DNA of 64,000 nt, from the NCBI GenBank assembly GCA_023212725.1, contig JALBYF010000003.1:466533-530532 (forward strand), in the 5' to 3' direction. The notes below the pieces were generated by a model, which saw only the letters and a list, made by a program, of their open reading frames with translations, had not been told where the DNA came from and made no database searches. Source of the stretch: Tranzscheliella williamsii. Its lineage: Eukaryota; Basidiomycota; Ustilaginomycetes; Ustilaginales; Ustilaginaceae. How positions within the stretch are numbered: the first letter of the stretch is position 1; each line of letters begins with the position of its first letter. The position numbers and the translations under genes are program-made. This document shows positions 18,892-28,900 of the stretch, piece by piece.

Positions 18892-19815
18892 CGTTACGTC
18901 GATAACACGGGAGACGAAGAACAGAAGAGGCAGAAGCGATGAGCGAAACCGGCAAGAGAGGCGGATGTGGCCGGGAAGATGTTCCAGTGAGACAAAAATG
19001 AGAAGCAATACGGCGCGGTTGATGGATCAAGCTCAACCCTCACGGCGCTTTCTAGGTCGAGAGGCGGTCCAGTGTTCGCTAGATCTGCGTGGCGCCAAAG
19101 ACGATGAGGAGGGTAGGGAGTTGGTTGGTCGCGGTGATAAAAAGGAAGAAGTGTGAGTGAGCACTGACAAGTGGGATCGTCTTTGCCTCGCGGGTGTTGA
19201 TCAAAATTCAAGTTTCAAATCAAGAAAAATGACGACGCGGAATCGCAGCGCCTTCATGATGAAGTACTCACACGCACTGAATGTATACAACGAGCTGCCA
19301 ATTCTCGATACAAGCAATAAAACCACGGTGGATGTGCTTTCGTATGGACTTACCGTAACTCCACTTAAGACTTCGACGGAGGTATTTCGATCGTGGTCAC
19401 ACGAGTTGCATTTTGGCTGAACAAAATCATAGCGCACACACACATACACACACACACACACGCCCCTACACGGACATACATACACTGTGCCTGTCGAAAA
19501 GCCTACCTTTACTTCAAGGGCGACATACTCCGGATGTTCAGATGCTTGAGTGTGGCGAAGCTGATCGCGTTAGATGCGTTTGCTAGGTGTTGGCGCGAAT
19601 GAGTTTCAAGATTTAAGCCCTGACGTATCCCGATGGCGTATAGCGTACTCCCGATCGCGCTAAACAGACAAGATGGCTACCTCGAGCACGCACCAGGTCC
19701 AGCATGCTTGCCACCACCCAACGAGTGACGCCAACGTCCATCACCACTCATCCACGGAACCGCTTGACAACCAGATAGTAATTACATTGTACAGGTAGTC
19801 GACTGGCTTTCCAAC
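18892..19815. other. Divergent promoter region, nucleoporin / TMEM256-like gene
   Basis: This is the shared upstream region of two divergent genes. It holds a CA microsatellite (19435-19461). No coding frame with support is seen. Confidence 0.55.
19435..19461 (+). repeat. CA-dinucleotide microsatellite
   Basis: A run of CA repeats is interrupted once by a T (CACATACACA). It sits between the nucleoporin and TMEM256-like genes, closer to the latter. Confidence 0.9.
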
Positions 19816-20281
19816 ATGATGCATTCGTTTGCCTGTATTTCTGGCGCTGTCGGCGTTGGCCTTGGCGCTGTGGGAGCTCATGCTTTGAAGGGCAGGCTCA
19901 GCACGTATCGTAAGCATCGTCCGTGATTCCTTAACAGGTCATCCGTCGACTGACGCTTCCCATGTGCGCAATACCTCCCATTGCTCGATTGGTCCGCTAG
20001 AGCTGGGCGCCTGGACCACGGCGACCCAATATCAATTGTTCCACAGCTTGGCACTGCTTTACACCCTCAGTCTTCCCCAAACTGGACCGGTCGTAGCGGC
20101 AAGCTATGCCTTTGCAACAGGCATCACCTTCTTCAGTGGTTCCATCTACGGCCTCTGCCTGACCAAGCCCGAGAACTCGGTCCGCAAGATTCTCGGGCCT
20201 GTCACTCCTCTCGGCGGCCTCTCAATGATGGCCGGCTGGCTACTACTGGCCTATGCGAAGCGACCTCGGTCCCTGCGCTGA
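19816..20281 (+). CDS. TMEM256/DUF423 family small membrane protein
   Basis: Two exons, 19816-19909 and 20001-20281, encode 124 residues (family about 110-125). The 91-base intron begins GTAAGC and ends CGCTAG. Exon 1 gives MMHSFACISGAVGVGLGAVG followed by AHALKGRLSTY, the typical G-x-x-G-A-x-G-A-H-x-L N-terminal helix. Exon 2 gives the AWTTATQYQLFHSLALL signature, then ITFFSGSIYGLCL and TPLGGLSMMAGWLLL. Four hydrophobic helices are expected. The biochemical role of the family is not established. A GTG-started frame at 19964 covers exon 2 only and is not the real start. The choice of acceptor is the main uncertainty. Confidence 0.85.
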
Positions 20282-20692
20282 TAGTTTCTTCATGTAGCTT
20301 CCATCATTCTGTCTTCATCGCTCTGCCATCCTTTCTTGCCGCCCTTTCGTGGCGCTTTGTACTGCTTGTGCGTGCATCTGATGTGTGGCAAGGTATGAGG
20401 TTTTGGTAAGTGCCCTATGGGAGGTCGTAGCGCTAATCTAACAGGAAGACTTAGCGTTGATGGTAGGTGATGATCTTTTCGTACGAATCAGAGTGCGAGC
20501 AAATCTTCCGAGGGCGTCCGCGCGCTCCCCTCTTGAAGACTAAGATCGATGATCGCTTCCGAAAGTCAAAATCGCAGTTTGGCCGGAGAAGGGTCATCGC
20601 CAGAAACGCTGGATACGGTAACGCTTTCGCAACCTTGTACGGATCTTGGCGCTCATCTACACACCCACATCATCCATACAGCATCCATCAAA

Positions 20693-21512
20693 ATGTCGGC
20701 CGCTTCCTGGAGAGCTCACTTCACGTTCGTACCCGTAGCGCATGGCTGCCCGTCGTGTTGCTCGAATTCTTCGCTTGATCACATACGAGCCGCTGCTGAC
20801 ATTCGCTTATCCTGATCTGCTTTGTTCTTCCTTGGGTTACTTTGGCTCGTTCCGCTGTTCGTTGCGACGTTACGTGGCACAACACATCGCTGCCTTGCTC
20901 TGTACATCTCTGCCATCAGCTTCAACAAGTACACCTCGATCTGTGCTCGAGCGACTCGACAGGCCCTCAAGGAGGAACAGCGAGCCGCTGCTGAGCGACG
21001 AGGCTCCATGGCCCTTCGATACCAGGAATGGAAAAATGGCAAGGCCGGCGAGAACGTAAGTTTCATGGGTCCCACCGTGCCACGGCGTGGACCGGTCGAC
21101 GCAACATTGCAGCTATATCGCTCGACGCTGCGTTCTATCTGATTGAGGGGAGGTTAGACGCGCTCGGGCTGCGTACGTCCACTCAGAGAGCACGCAAGGC
21201 GGCTCTGGAGCGTGTGCCAACTTTCAGCGCAAGGAGTTGCCAAGGGGTGCCTTCATTTGGCGATGGTGTCGCGATAGCTCGGCTCTGGTGGCCAGAGCGT
21301 CGAGAGCTTGGTTTTTCTGGATTCAGCGCGGCAAACTGGCTCGGATGTAGACGCCATGTCAGGTTTATCTCCATTGCCAGCAGCTACGAAGCCGTGCAGA
21401 CCTGCTGTGTTCGGGTATCGCTCACCCACATCGTAAGAATGGTACTGACTCTCACCTGTACTTCCCCTTTTCACACTGACAGCTGAACCTCGCCGAGGCG
21501 AAGAAGGAGTAA
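20693..21512 (+). CDS. ATP15: Mitochondrial F1F0 ATP synthase subunit epsilon
   Basis: Three exons, 20693-20724, 20920-21055 and 21483-21512, give 65 residues, the usual size. The protein starts MSAASWRAHFTFNKYTSICA and continues ARATRQALKEEQRAAAERR, matching the family pattern of a Trp-Arg near the start, an aromatic-rich strand, then a basic helix. It belongs to the central stalk of F1 and works with the gamma and delta subunits in coupling proton flow to ATP synthesis in mitochondria. No separate presequence is expected. The first donor is the weak GTTCGT, chosen because it alone keeps the phase into the conserved FNKY strand; the second is canonical GTAAGT with a long 427-base intron. The last exon encodes only LNLAEAKKE. 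Confidence 0.85.
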
Positions 21513-23117
21513 ATCATGTCTCGTCCCTTGCTTGACATGTAGCAGCTCCCATGGTGTTAGAATAATCAGCATCCGACTGCCAAAACCCACTGCCCAACCA
21601 GCGAGAAGCCGTGAAGTGCATCTCACGTGTTGTGGTAATAGAAGAGCGTCTGTGCTTCATCAGTCTCGTCCGTCTTATCAAGGGTCGGTACATGTGCCCT
21701 ACGGCCGAGAGGCTTGCGGTGGAGTCATTTATCACTACTCGTCCTGTGAGAAAATGCCGTCAGCTCGCCATTCGCTTCACCCCATAGCTTCGAAATGATG
21801 TTGCGAGCTCGTCTCGTCCTTGCGTTTTTGAGCTGGCGATTTTTCACCAGCACAAGGCTATTGATGCTTCTGATCCACTAAGGGCAAGCTATCATGGCTT
21901 GTAAAGCTGGCGTCGATCCTAGGACACGTATGACCTGGCCGTGTTCGCAGTCCTCTTACCCGACTAGATTTGGTGTGGTGACGGAAGTACCATGTTTTAG
22001 CGATCTGACAATAGCCAAAATGTATCGGAAGATGGCCCGGCGAGTGTGAGTTACGCGTCCGACCTAGGAATACACGGAGACAAGCCGACGTACGGAACGG
22101 GAAGCGCCTCACTCGAAAATCAAATGTCAGAGAGAGAAGGCTTGCAGAATCATTAAATCTTGGATGTATCAGAAACAGGATCTGAACAGAATTGAAATAG
22201 AGGCGTGCATGTTGGTTGATCAAGATGCTGTAATGGAGATCTGTCCACGTTCGCAGTTTAGTCGCTGATTCTTGTCAGGAATGGCTCTCCACGATGGCGA
22301 ACGTGGACACGATCGTGTGAGGCGGGCCCTTCGCTTGCCGTTGCTCACGCGCCTTGCTGCTTTCACAAGATGTGAGCAGAGTAGGATTCTACTGCAGCCC
22401 TCATGTAGCAATAGCTATGGCTGAATGCTTGCGCTAGGGCCCACTACGTGACGATAAAGAAGCGGAGGCTGAGCTGCAGACAGTCACGCTGACAACGTCG
22501 GATGGCGCCGTCGCTGCAGTTCAGGCTAGACGCTTAGCGGATGAAGGAACAGTTGCGGAGATGCCGAGTCCCCAGTAATGAGCTAAAGAAATGTTGACTT
22601 GAGTTTCTGCCAAAGCAGCAGGATGTGCCGTGAACAAGAGCAAGCAAGATGGGAGCTGCCCTTCCCTTCTAAGACTATGCGCTCTTCAGACTCGATCGTG
22701 TGCTCACGCTGCTGCACTGACATCAAGCCCCGCCTTATTCTTGTTGCTGCGCCCCTCTTCCTCGCCTTGTTCGTCATCACCGCCTCGTCCACTGCTGGCT
22801 TTACTCCCCACGACCCAAACAAGACGCTTTATTCATACTATTGCTTCCTTCACATACGACCGCTACCGAAAACCAAGAACAGAGTACCGCCACCGTGCTT
22901 CATGGCCGAGTCTTGACGCTGACCATTCACCTACACATTCACGTACACAAGTGATCTTCTTGATTGTTGTATCTGATCTCACGCCACCTTTCGATTGCAT
23001 TGTCCGATTGGATTGGCCTGGGCAAGGAGCCTTTATCGTGAGCTGAGGCGTCGCCCAGCTAGCCTTCGCTGTTGTCTCAATTTCCACATCTGAGCTCGTC
23101 GGATCAACGTCTCTAGC
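21513..23117. other. Long upstream region of the bHLH gene
   Basis: These 1.6 kb contain no recognised gene. The last 500 bases are pyrimidine-rich and probably include the bHLH gene's leader. A perfect CACGTG palindrome, the class-B bHLH target, is present at 21624-21629. Importantly, no upstream frame encodes the N-terminal part of an acyl-CoA synthetase, so the enzyme-like domain in the next gene is not a mis-split full enzyme. Confidence 0.55.
21624..21629. promoter_or_regulatory. Perfect E-box CACGTG upstream of the bHLH gene
   Basis: CACGTG lies about 1.5 kb before the bHLH start codon. The factor encoded downstream has the His-Glu-Arg signature that reads this site, so self-regulation is possible. 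The motif is short and other copies exist in the window, so chance is a fair alternative. Confidence 0.25.
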
Positions 23118-25610
23118 ATGCCGTATAGAGGCTATCCGACATCTTCCCCGTCGATGGGAGCTATCACCAATGGCAGCTCGTATCAGCGTAGCGATGCTGA
23201 CCTGACAACAATTCAGCCTTCAGCCCAGCCTTTGCAACCGGCTCGCAACGGCTCTCTCGCCTCAAGCTCTTCCAGCATTGCTGGCTATGAGCAGATCGAG
23301 TACGAAGGAAACATCCTGGTATCTACAAACCTGGAGAACCACCTGGCCGGCAATCACCTCGTGAGAGACTGCGCCGTGGTCGGGGTGCCGCAGCCAGGTG
23401 GCCTGGCTTCCACATTTTACAATAGGCACCCGCCCTTGCCAGAGACCTCGCCTATTGCTTTTGTAGCTCTTAGTGTCTCAGGAAGGGATCGATCCGCTAA
23501 GGGAGGTGACAAAGAGACCAAGCGGATGAAGACGGAGCTGGTCAACTGGCTTGTTGACTTCGCTCCTGCTTTCAAACGAATGAAGGGCAATTTGGTCTTT
23601 GTTGACTCCATCCCACGGGGACCTTCTGGAGTAGTCGTCAGAAAGGCGCTCATCGACAAAGCGCAATCGTCAGCAACATTGCCACGAAGTGGGCCAAGCA
23701 AAGGCTTCTTCACTACTGTCCTGCCCGAACCGACGTCGTCTGCTGCTGCGACAACCAAGGCTGAGGGAGTCGACCATCCTCTTAATGCCTCCCCGCCGAA
23801 GAAGGTGGTACGGGACTCTAAGCGTCGCGCTACACACAGCCAGATCGAGCGCCGGAGACGCGAGAAGATCAACGACCGGCTCGTCACGTTACGGTCCATT
23901 GTGCCTGCGTGTGCTAAAGAGCTTGAAGACCGGCGCAGACAGAAGCAGGAAGAAGAGGAGGAAGCTGCCCGGATCGCAGCAGGCGGGGCACCCAAGACCT
24001 ATATCGACGCTGCTACTGGCAAACCTAAGCGTAAGCGAAACAGGAAGAAACCAGAAGCGAAGAAGGCCGGAAGTGACAAGGAGGAAGAGCTTGGGTTGCA
24101 CAAGCTTGAGGTCTTGACCCACGCTATCAATTACATCTTCGATCTCAAGGCCAGGATCTACCAACTCGAAACCGGATCAGCACCCGACCACATTCCTACC
24201 GCTGATAACCCCTTTGGAGCCAAAAATGGTGACGGGACATACAGGCAAGATGCTAAGGTCGAAGATGAGCCTGGAGACGGTGTCACAGCCGCTGCAGCTT
24301 TTATGACAGCGTTTGGAGAACTCCAGCGAGACCGGAAGCACTTACCAATTCGAAAGCGAAGTGCAATTTCAGACAATGAAGATGATGCTGAAGACGAAGA
24401 CGAAGATGGGGAAGAAGAGGAGGAAGATCAGATCCAAGACGAGCAGGACGAGATAGAAGATGAAGAGAAGGATGAAGATGAGGTTCCAGAGCGTCGGGCG
24501 AAGAAGCATATGAGGGCAGCCGATCATCATCTCAAGTCCCAGCCGGGACATCGAGCAGTCAATTTGTCTTCGACCAGCTCCTCAGCATCGCTTCTTCGAC
24601 CACATCACAGCAACTACTCTTCTTCGTCGAGCCGTGAAAGCGAAGACTCGTCTCCGGTCTTTTCAATCTCTCAGCAAAGCCCACTCATAGTTTCCCCTGC
24701 AACCACAATCTCCTCGCCAATGATGAGCCTTTCAGCAGAGTCACCGCTCTTCTTGCCCGACCCTGCCATCGGGAGTAAACGCCCAGCATTTCCGCCACTA
24801 CCAGCGTCTGCCCTGCCTCTGCCGTCGGGCCAAGCACCTCTGCAATCGACTCGACGCGAGTCAAGCAGCTTCCTTTTCAAGCAGCTGAGCTTGACATCAC
24901 CTAGCTTCACTCCTTTTAATTCACTGTCCTACTCGACTTCACTTGGAAGCAATGGAAGGTCCAGGTCTTCGACGCTGGCATTTCCCGCCTACGGCGAGGA
25001 CTCAGAAGTCCGCGAAACTTCGACTGTTCCTGGCTCGGCATCAACCCGTCAAGCTTCGCCGGCAGTAACTAGTGTTTTTAATGCGGTGTCCGAGGGCAGG
25101 GAGTCAACAACGACCCAGAGCATCCCTGGATTGTCGGACCAGAACGCGAAAACGTGTGAGGAGCCCAGCGACGCATCTGCCGCCGCGCTTCTTCTGAATT
25201 TCTCGACGTCACCGGAAGTGTTGCGTCCGGTCGGAAGCGCGGCGGGTTCCTCCCACCGCTCATCGAGTGTGGCATGCTCGCCTCACAGCCGTCCTACCGT
25301 GGGCTTGGCCAGTCGCGCTAGCCGCTCCTCCTTCACCTCCCCGCAGTATAGGCCCACCACAAAGAAACTGCACCCCCCTGCATCTTCGAGCATCCACATT
25401 TACAATTCCGCGCCCGGAGGCGCCTCGGCGCTGGTGCTGGAAGGAACCGAGCACCCTGTCGAGGCTCTAGACTTGGGTTCGCCCCCTCTCCTGGCCCTCG
25501 ATGCCAGTCCCGACGATGAGAAAATGGAGGACTTCCTATCCGATAACACTCTCGAAGACGGTCCCGCCACCCGCGCCATCCAATCGGACGCTACGGAACT
25601 CGATGCCTGA
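23118..25610 (+). CDS. bHLH transcription factor fused to an acyl-CoA-synthetase C-terminal domain
   Basis: A single exon of 830 residues with no stop between the two domains. Residues 59-183 match the AMP-binding_C domain of adenylate-forming enzymes: YEQIEYEG corresponds to the hinge strand, NLENHL to the L-E-x-x-L helix, RDCAVVGVP to the D-A-A-V-V-G-V-P strand, and FKRMKGNLVFVDSIPRGPSG to the K-R-x-x-x-x-x-F-V-x-x-I-P-x-x-P-S-G segment. The catalytic lysine of P-x-S-G-K is Val172, so adenylation is unlikely. Residues 235-352 form a bHLH: basic region THSQIERRRREKIND with His240, Glu244 and Arg248 (class B, CACGTG-type), a roughly 55-residue charged loop, then helix 2 GLHKLEVLTHAINYIFDLKA. 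An acidic run (about 420-460) and a Ser-rich tail follow. It is presumably a nuclear regulator; a role in sensing acyl or aryl metabolites is only a hypothesis. Confidence 0.88.
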   Translation: MPYRGYPTSSPSMGAITNGSSYQRSDADLTTIQPSAQPLQPARNGSLASSSSSIAGYEQIEYEGNILVSTNLENHLAGNHLVRDCAVVGVPQPGGLASTFYNRHPPLPETSPIAFVALSVSGRDRSAKGGDKETKRMKTELVNWLVDFAPAFKRMKGNLVFVDSIPRGPSGVVVRKALIDKAQSSATLPRSGPSKGFFTTVLPEPTSSAAATTKAEGVDHPLNASPPKKVVRDSKRRATHSQIERRRREKINDRLVTLRSIVPACAKELEDRRRQKQEEEEEAARIAAGGAPKTYIDAATGKPKRKRNRKKPEAKKAGSDKEEELGLHKLEVLTHAINYIFDLKARIYQLETGSAPDHIPTADNPFGAKNGDGTYRQDAKVEDEPGDGVTAAAAFMTAFGELQRDRKHLPIRKRSAISDNEDDAEDEDEDGEEEEEDQIQDEQDEIEDEEKDEDEVPERRAKKHMRAADHHLKSQPGHRAVNLSSTSSSASLLRPHHSNYSSSSSRESEDSSPVFSISQQSPLIVSPATTISSPMMSLSAESPLFLPDPAIGSKRPAFPPLPASALPLPSGQAPLQSTRRESSSFLFKQLSLTSPSFTPFNSLSYSTSLGSNGRSRSSTLAFPAYGEDSEVRETSTVPGSASTRQASPAVTSVFNAVSEGRESTTTQSIPGLSDQNAKTCEEPSDASAAALLLNFSTSPEVLRPVGSAAGSSHRSSSVACSPHSRPTVGLASRASRSSFTSPQYRPTTKKLHPPASSSIHIYNSAPGGASALVLEGTEHPVEALDLGSPPLLALDASPDDEKMEDFLSDNTLEDGPATRAIQSDATELDA

Positions 25611-25966
25611 AGTCTACCATCGATGCTGGCTTCACTGTAGGGGTTCTTCACGGTTTTGACGGCTGAAAGATCGGCTGCGTCGCTGTTTTGCCTTCGTGAC
25701 TCAGTCTCCATCCTCTCAAACACCCACTCTGTATATTTCGTACTAACAGATATACTGTAAGAACAACTTCAGAACCACGTTGCTGCATGGTTGCCCAGCG
25801 CCTGTGACTGAAGCATTAAAGCCACGCTTGTTCATTACCAATACTTTTGTGATATGTAAAGTGAGAAAAGGAGTGGTGGACATTTGTATTGCGGGTCTCT
25901 GTGCGACACCAGTAGTTGAACAGAACGGAGAAGCCAGGTCTCTGCGCCAGCACACGCAAAAGCACT
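25611..25966. other. Convergent intergenic region, bHLH / SWR1
   Basis: The two 3' ends meet here. It is less GC-rich than the genes, with several TGTA/TATA-like patches suited to 3'-end formation. No gene is seen. Confidence 0.6.
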
Positions 25967-28900
25967 CTAGGCAAAGTGGTCCCAGTCCCACCGGACAAAC
26001 TCGAGCATGTATTCGTCGATCAGCCCGCCCTCGTCGTCTTCTTCCTGGTCTCCTTCTTCGGGAGCCGTTGCGGGCGCGTTCGAAAGTGCGCCAGGTTCGA
26101 CCGGAACGGGAGTGCCCGTGTCATCGCGGCTGTTGCTCTCCTGCGGCTGCGCTCGTGCACCGCTCGTTTGCTGCTCGGCGAAGTCGGAATCGTCAACGAA
26201 CATCTCCTGTCTCGCAGCGAGCGCTGCCTGTCGGTCCTCCTCGTCCTCGGCGTCCAAGAACGCCTTTTCGACGTCCCGTCCGCTCCCCTCCGCAGCCTCA
26301 GTGGCTGCCACTTCAACGTCGCCGAGCCTGCCACCTTCGTCGAGCATGTCCCTCCAGTCGATCCGCTTGGTCATCGACTCTGTGTTGAACTCTCCTTCTT
26401 GGATAACAACGCTGTCCAAGAGCCTCTTCTGATTGGCCTTTCGCAGCATGTTCTCTTCAATGGTATGCTCGGTCACGAAACGGTAGATGTGGACATCCCT
26501 TGTTTGGCCAATCCGATGGGCTCGATCCATGCACTGAGCCTCGATGGCTGCGTTCCAGTCTAGGTCATAGAACAACACGGTGTCAGCTCCGGTCAAGTTG
26601 ATACCAAGTCCTCCGGATCGCGTCGACAAAATGAAAGCAGAAATACGGAGATCGCGATTGAACTTTTCTGTCAGTGCTTGACGCTGTTCCACCTTGGTAG
26701 CTCCGTCGAGCCTAAGGTAACGGTAGCCATGGAAGTTAAGGAACGACTCCAGGATGTCCAAGACTCTAGTCATCTGGGTAAATATGAGGATTCGATGCCC
26801 GCCTTCCTTCAGCCGTCGCATCAGAATGTCGAGCTGCTGAAGTTTGCCGCAGTCGAACTGCAGCAGAGAAGCATCGGGAAATGCGATATGGAGCTTTACA
26901 GCAACGGGGTGCAATATGTCGAACTCGGGCCGGACGATCGCGGGACATTGGTACGGTTCAAGCCCGGCAAGCGCCCAGCGCGGCATGTCCACAGCAACGG
27001 CGCGCGGAGTGGCAAAGGCAAACCTGTCGATCAGAGGTTGCATCTCTTCACGTCGAAGAGCATAAGATTTTATAGGACGGAGGACACTGTCGCACCGATT
27101 GAGGTAGTTCTTGCGGTCATTCTCGAAGCACTCAAGGGGAAGGAGACGCTGGCTTTCACCTGCCTGTCGAAGAAGTGAAAGAAGCCCAGAGCCATAGATG
27201 GGCCGTTTCGTACATCGATACTGATTGATGTAGGCTGAATGGTTCCACTTCTCCATGCTCACTATCTTGTTGCGCTCTTGACGGGTCGCAGCAAAATTTT
27301 CCAAGGACCATGTATCCAGATCAGGAAGTGTGGGAATCGCTTCTCCGAAATAGGGAAGCTTCTTCGAAGCATTAAGTTTACGCAAGCTCCTCGACTCTAT
27401 GGCCGTGAGAGTCTCCTCATCCCCGGTGATTCTAAAGTTAGTCACATCGAGGTCTACTTTGGCCCTTCCGTCTTCTTGCAGCAGCATCCTCCGGACCAAA
27501 AGATCCTTGATCTCAAAGTCGGCGACAGCCGCCCTTTGCATTGCAAAGCTGGTGACAATCGGCCGTACTTCGAAAAGATCGGGATGATTGCAGACTTTTC
27601 GTAACTGCATGAGGCAGTTGATGATGCTGAGATAGTTCCCGCTAGCTAGACTCTCCCTCGTTTTGGCCCTGGACATAAAATCGTTGTAGAGGAACCGCTG
27701 GCGCTTTGAAAGACGGCAGGTGATGACATGCTCGTACTTGCTGGGCAACTCTTTTTCAACCTCGCTCTTTAGACGACGCAATAGATAGGGACGCAAAACT
27801 GTATGTAACTTCACCACCATTGCGCGGGTCTCTTCGCTCATGCTTTCGCCACCCTCAATAGCTTTGTCCAGGGGATTTGAAAACCATTCTTGAAAGTCCT
27901 TCATGTTGGCAAACGCTCCGCCACCAGGCAAGTCAGCGACACCGTGAGGCATGAGGAAGTACATCAACGACCAGAGGTCCATTAAATTGTTCTGCAATGG
28001 GGTCCCCGTGAGCAATAGGCGGCGTTGGGAATTGAATCCCAACAGTGTCTGCCAACGCTGAGAGCGGAAGTTCTTGATGTGATGTGCCTCATCCAGCACC
28101 AAGTAGACCCATGGCTTGCGCCGGAAGATATGTTGGTCGGCTAATACGAGCTGGTAGCTCGTGATGCAGACGTTGAAGCTGTTTTCTGTGTTCCATCCCA
28201 CTCGCTTTTCTTTGCGCTCTCGTTGGTTTCCGTAATACGAGAGGATCTTGAAGCCAGGTAGAAACTTCTTGAACTCGACTTCCCAGTTCAACATGACACT
28301 GGTCGGAGCCACGACCAGATGAGGTCCCCAAACGCCTTTGTCACACGCCAAATGAGCGAGTACAGAGATTGTCTGGATCGTCTTTCCGAGACCCATCTCG
28401 TCTGCTAGGATGCCGTTGACGTTGTTCGCGTACAGACTAGCCAGCCATTCGAAGCCAATCTGCTGGTAAGGCCGCAGTTGACCTCGAAGCAAGAATGGCT
28501 GTCGAGACTTCGCCGTCGTACGGTCCGACGCAACAATAGAAGAAGCGCGTGTGATGGATCGACGATTGCTTCTGCGGCCACTTGTCGCTGCAGAATCCGT
28601 GTCACTTTGGTCTCCGACAGGCGGATCTTCTTCGTTGTGTGCCGGAGTGAACGGTGAAGCCGTTGTAACATCATTCGCGTGCGATTCCGAGTGCAGATCT
28701 CCGTCACTCGTGCTGACAACTGCGTCTGCATACCCTTGAGCCCTTGTGCCGACATCTGTCTCCGTGTCCTTCTGTTCATCCTCGCCTTCGCCCACAGCAG
28801 CTTCATCTTGACCATATCCGTAGCGCTTCAGCAGCTCTTCGATGGGAATGTCGGCATCCGCTGCGAGTCCAGCATCTTCGCTATCATCGTCCTGGTCGTC

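Noticed and set aside
19964..20281. Single-exon reading of the TMEM256-like gene from GTG at 19964
   Set aside because: It lacks the conserved first helix, which is encoded upstream at 19816-19909 behind a good splice donor.
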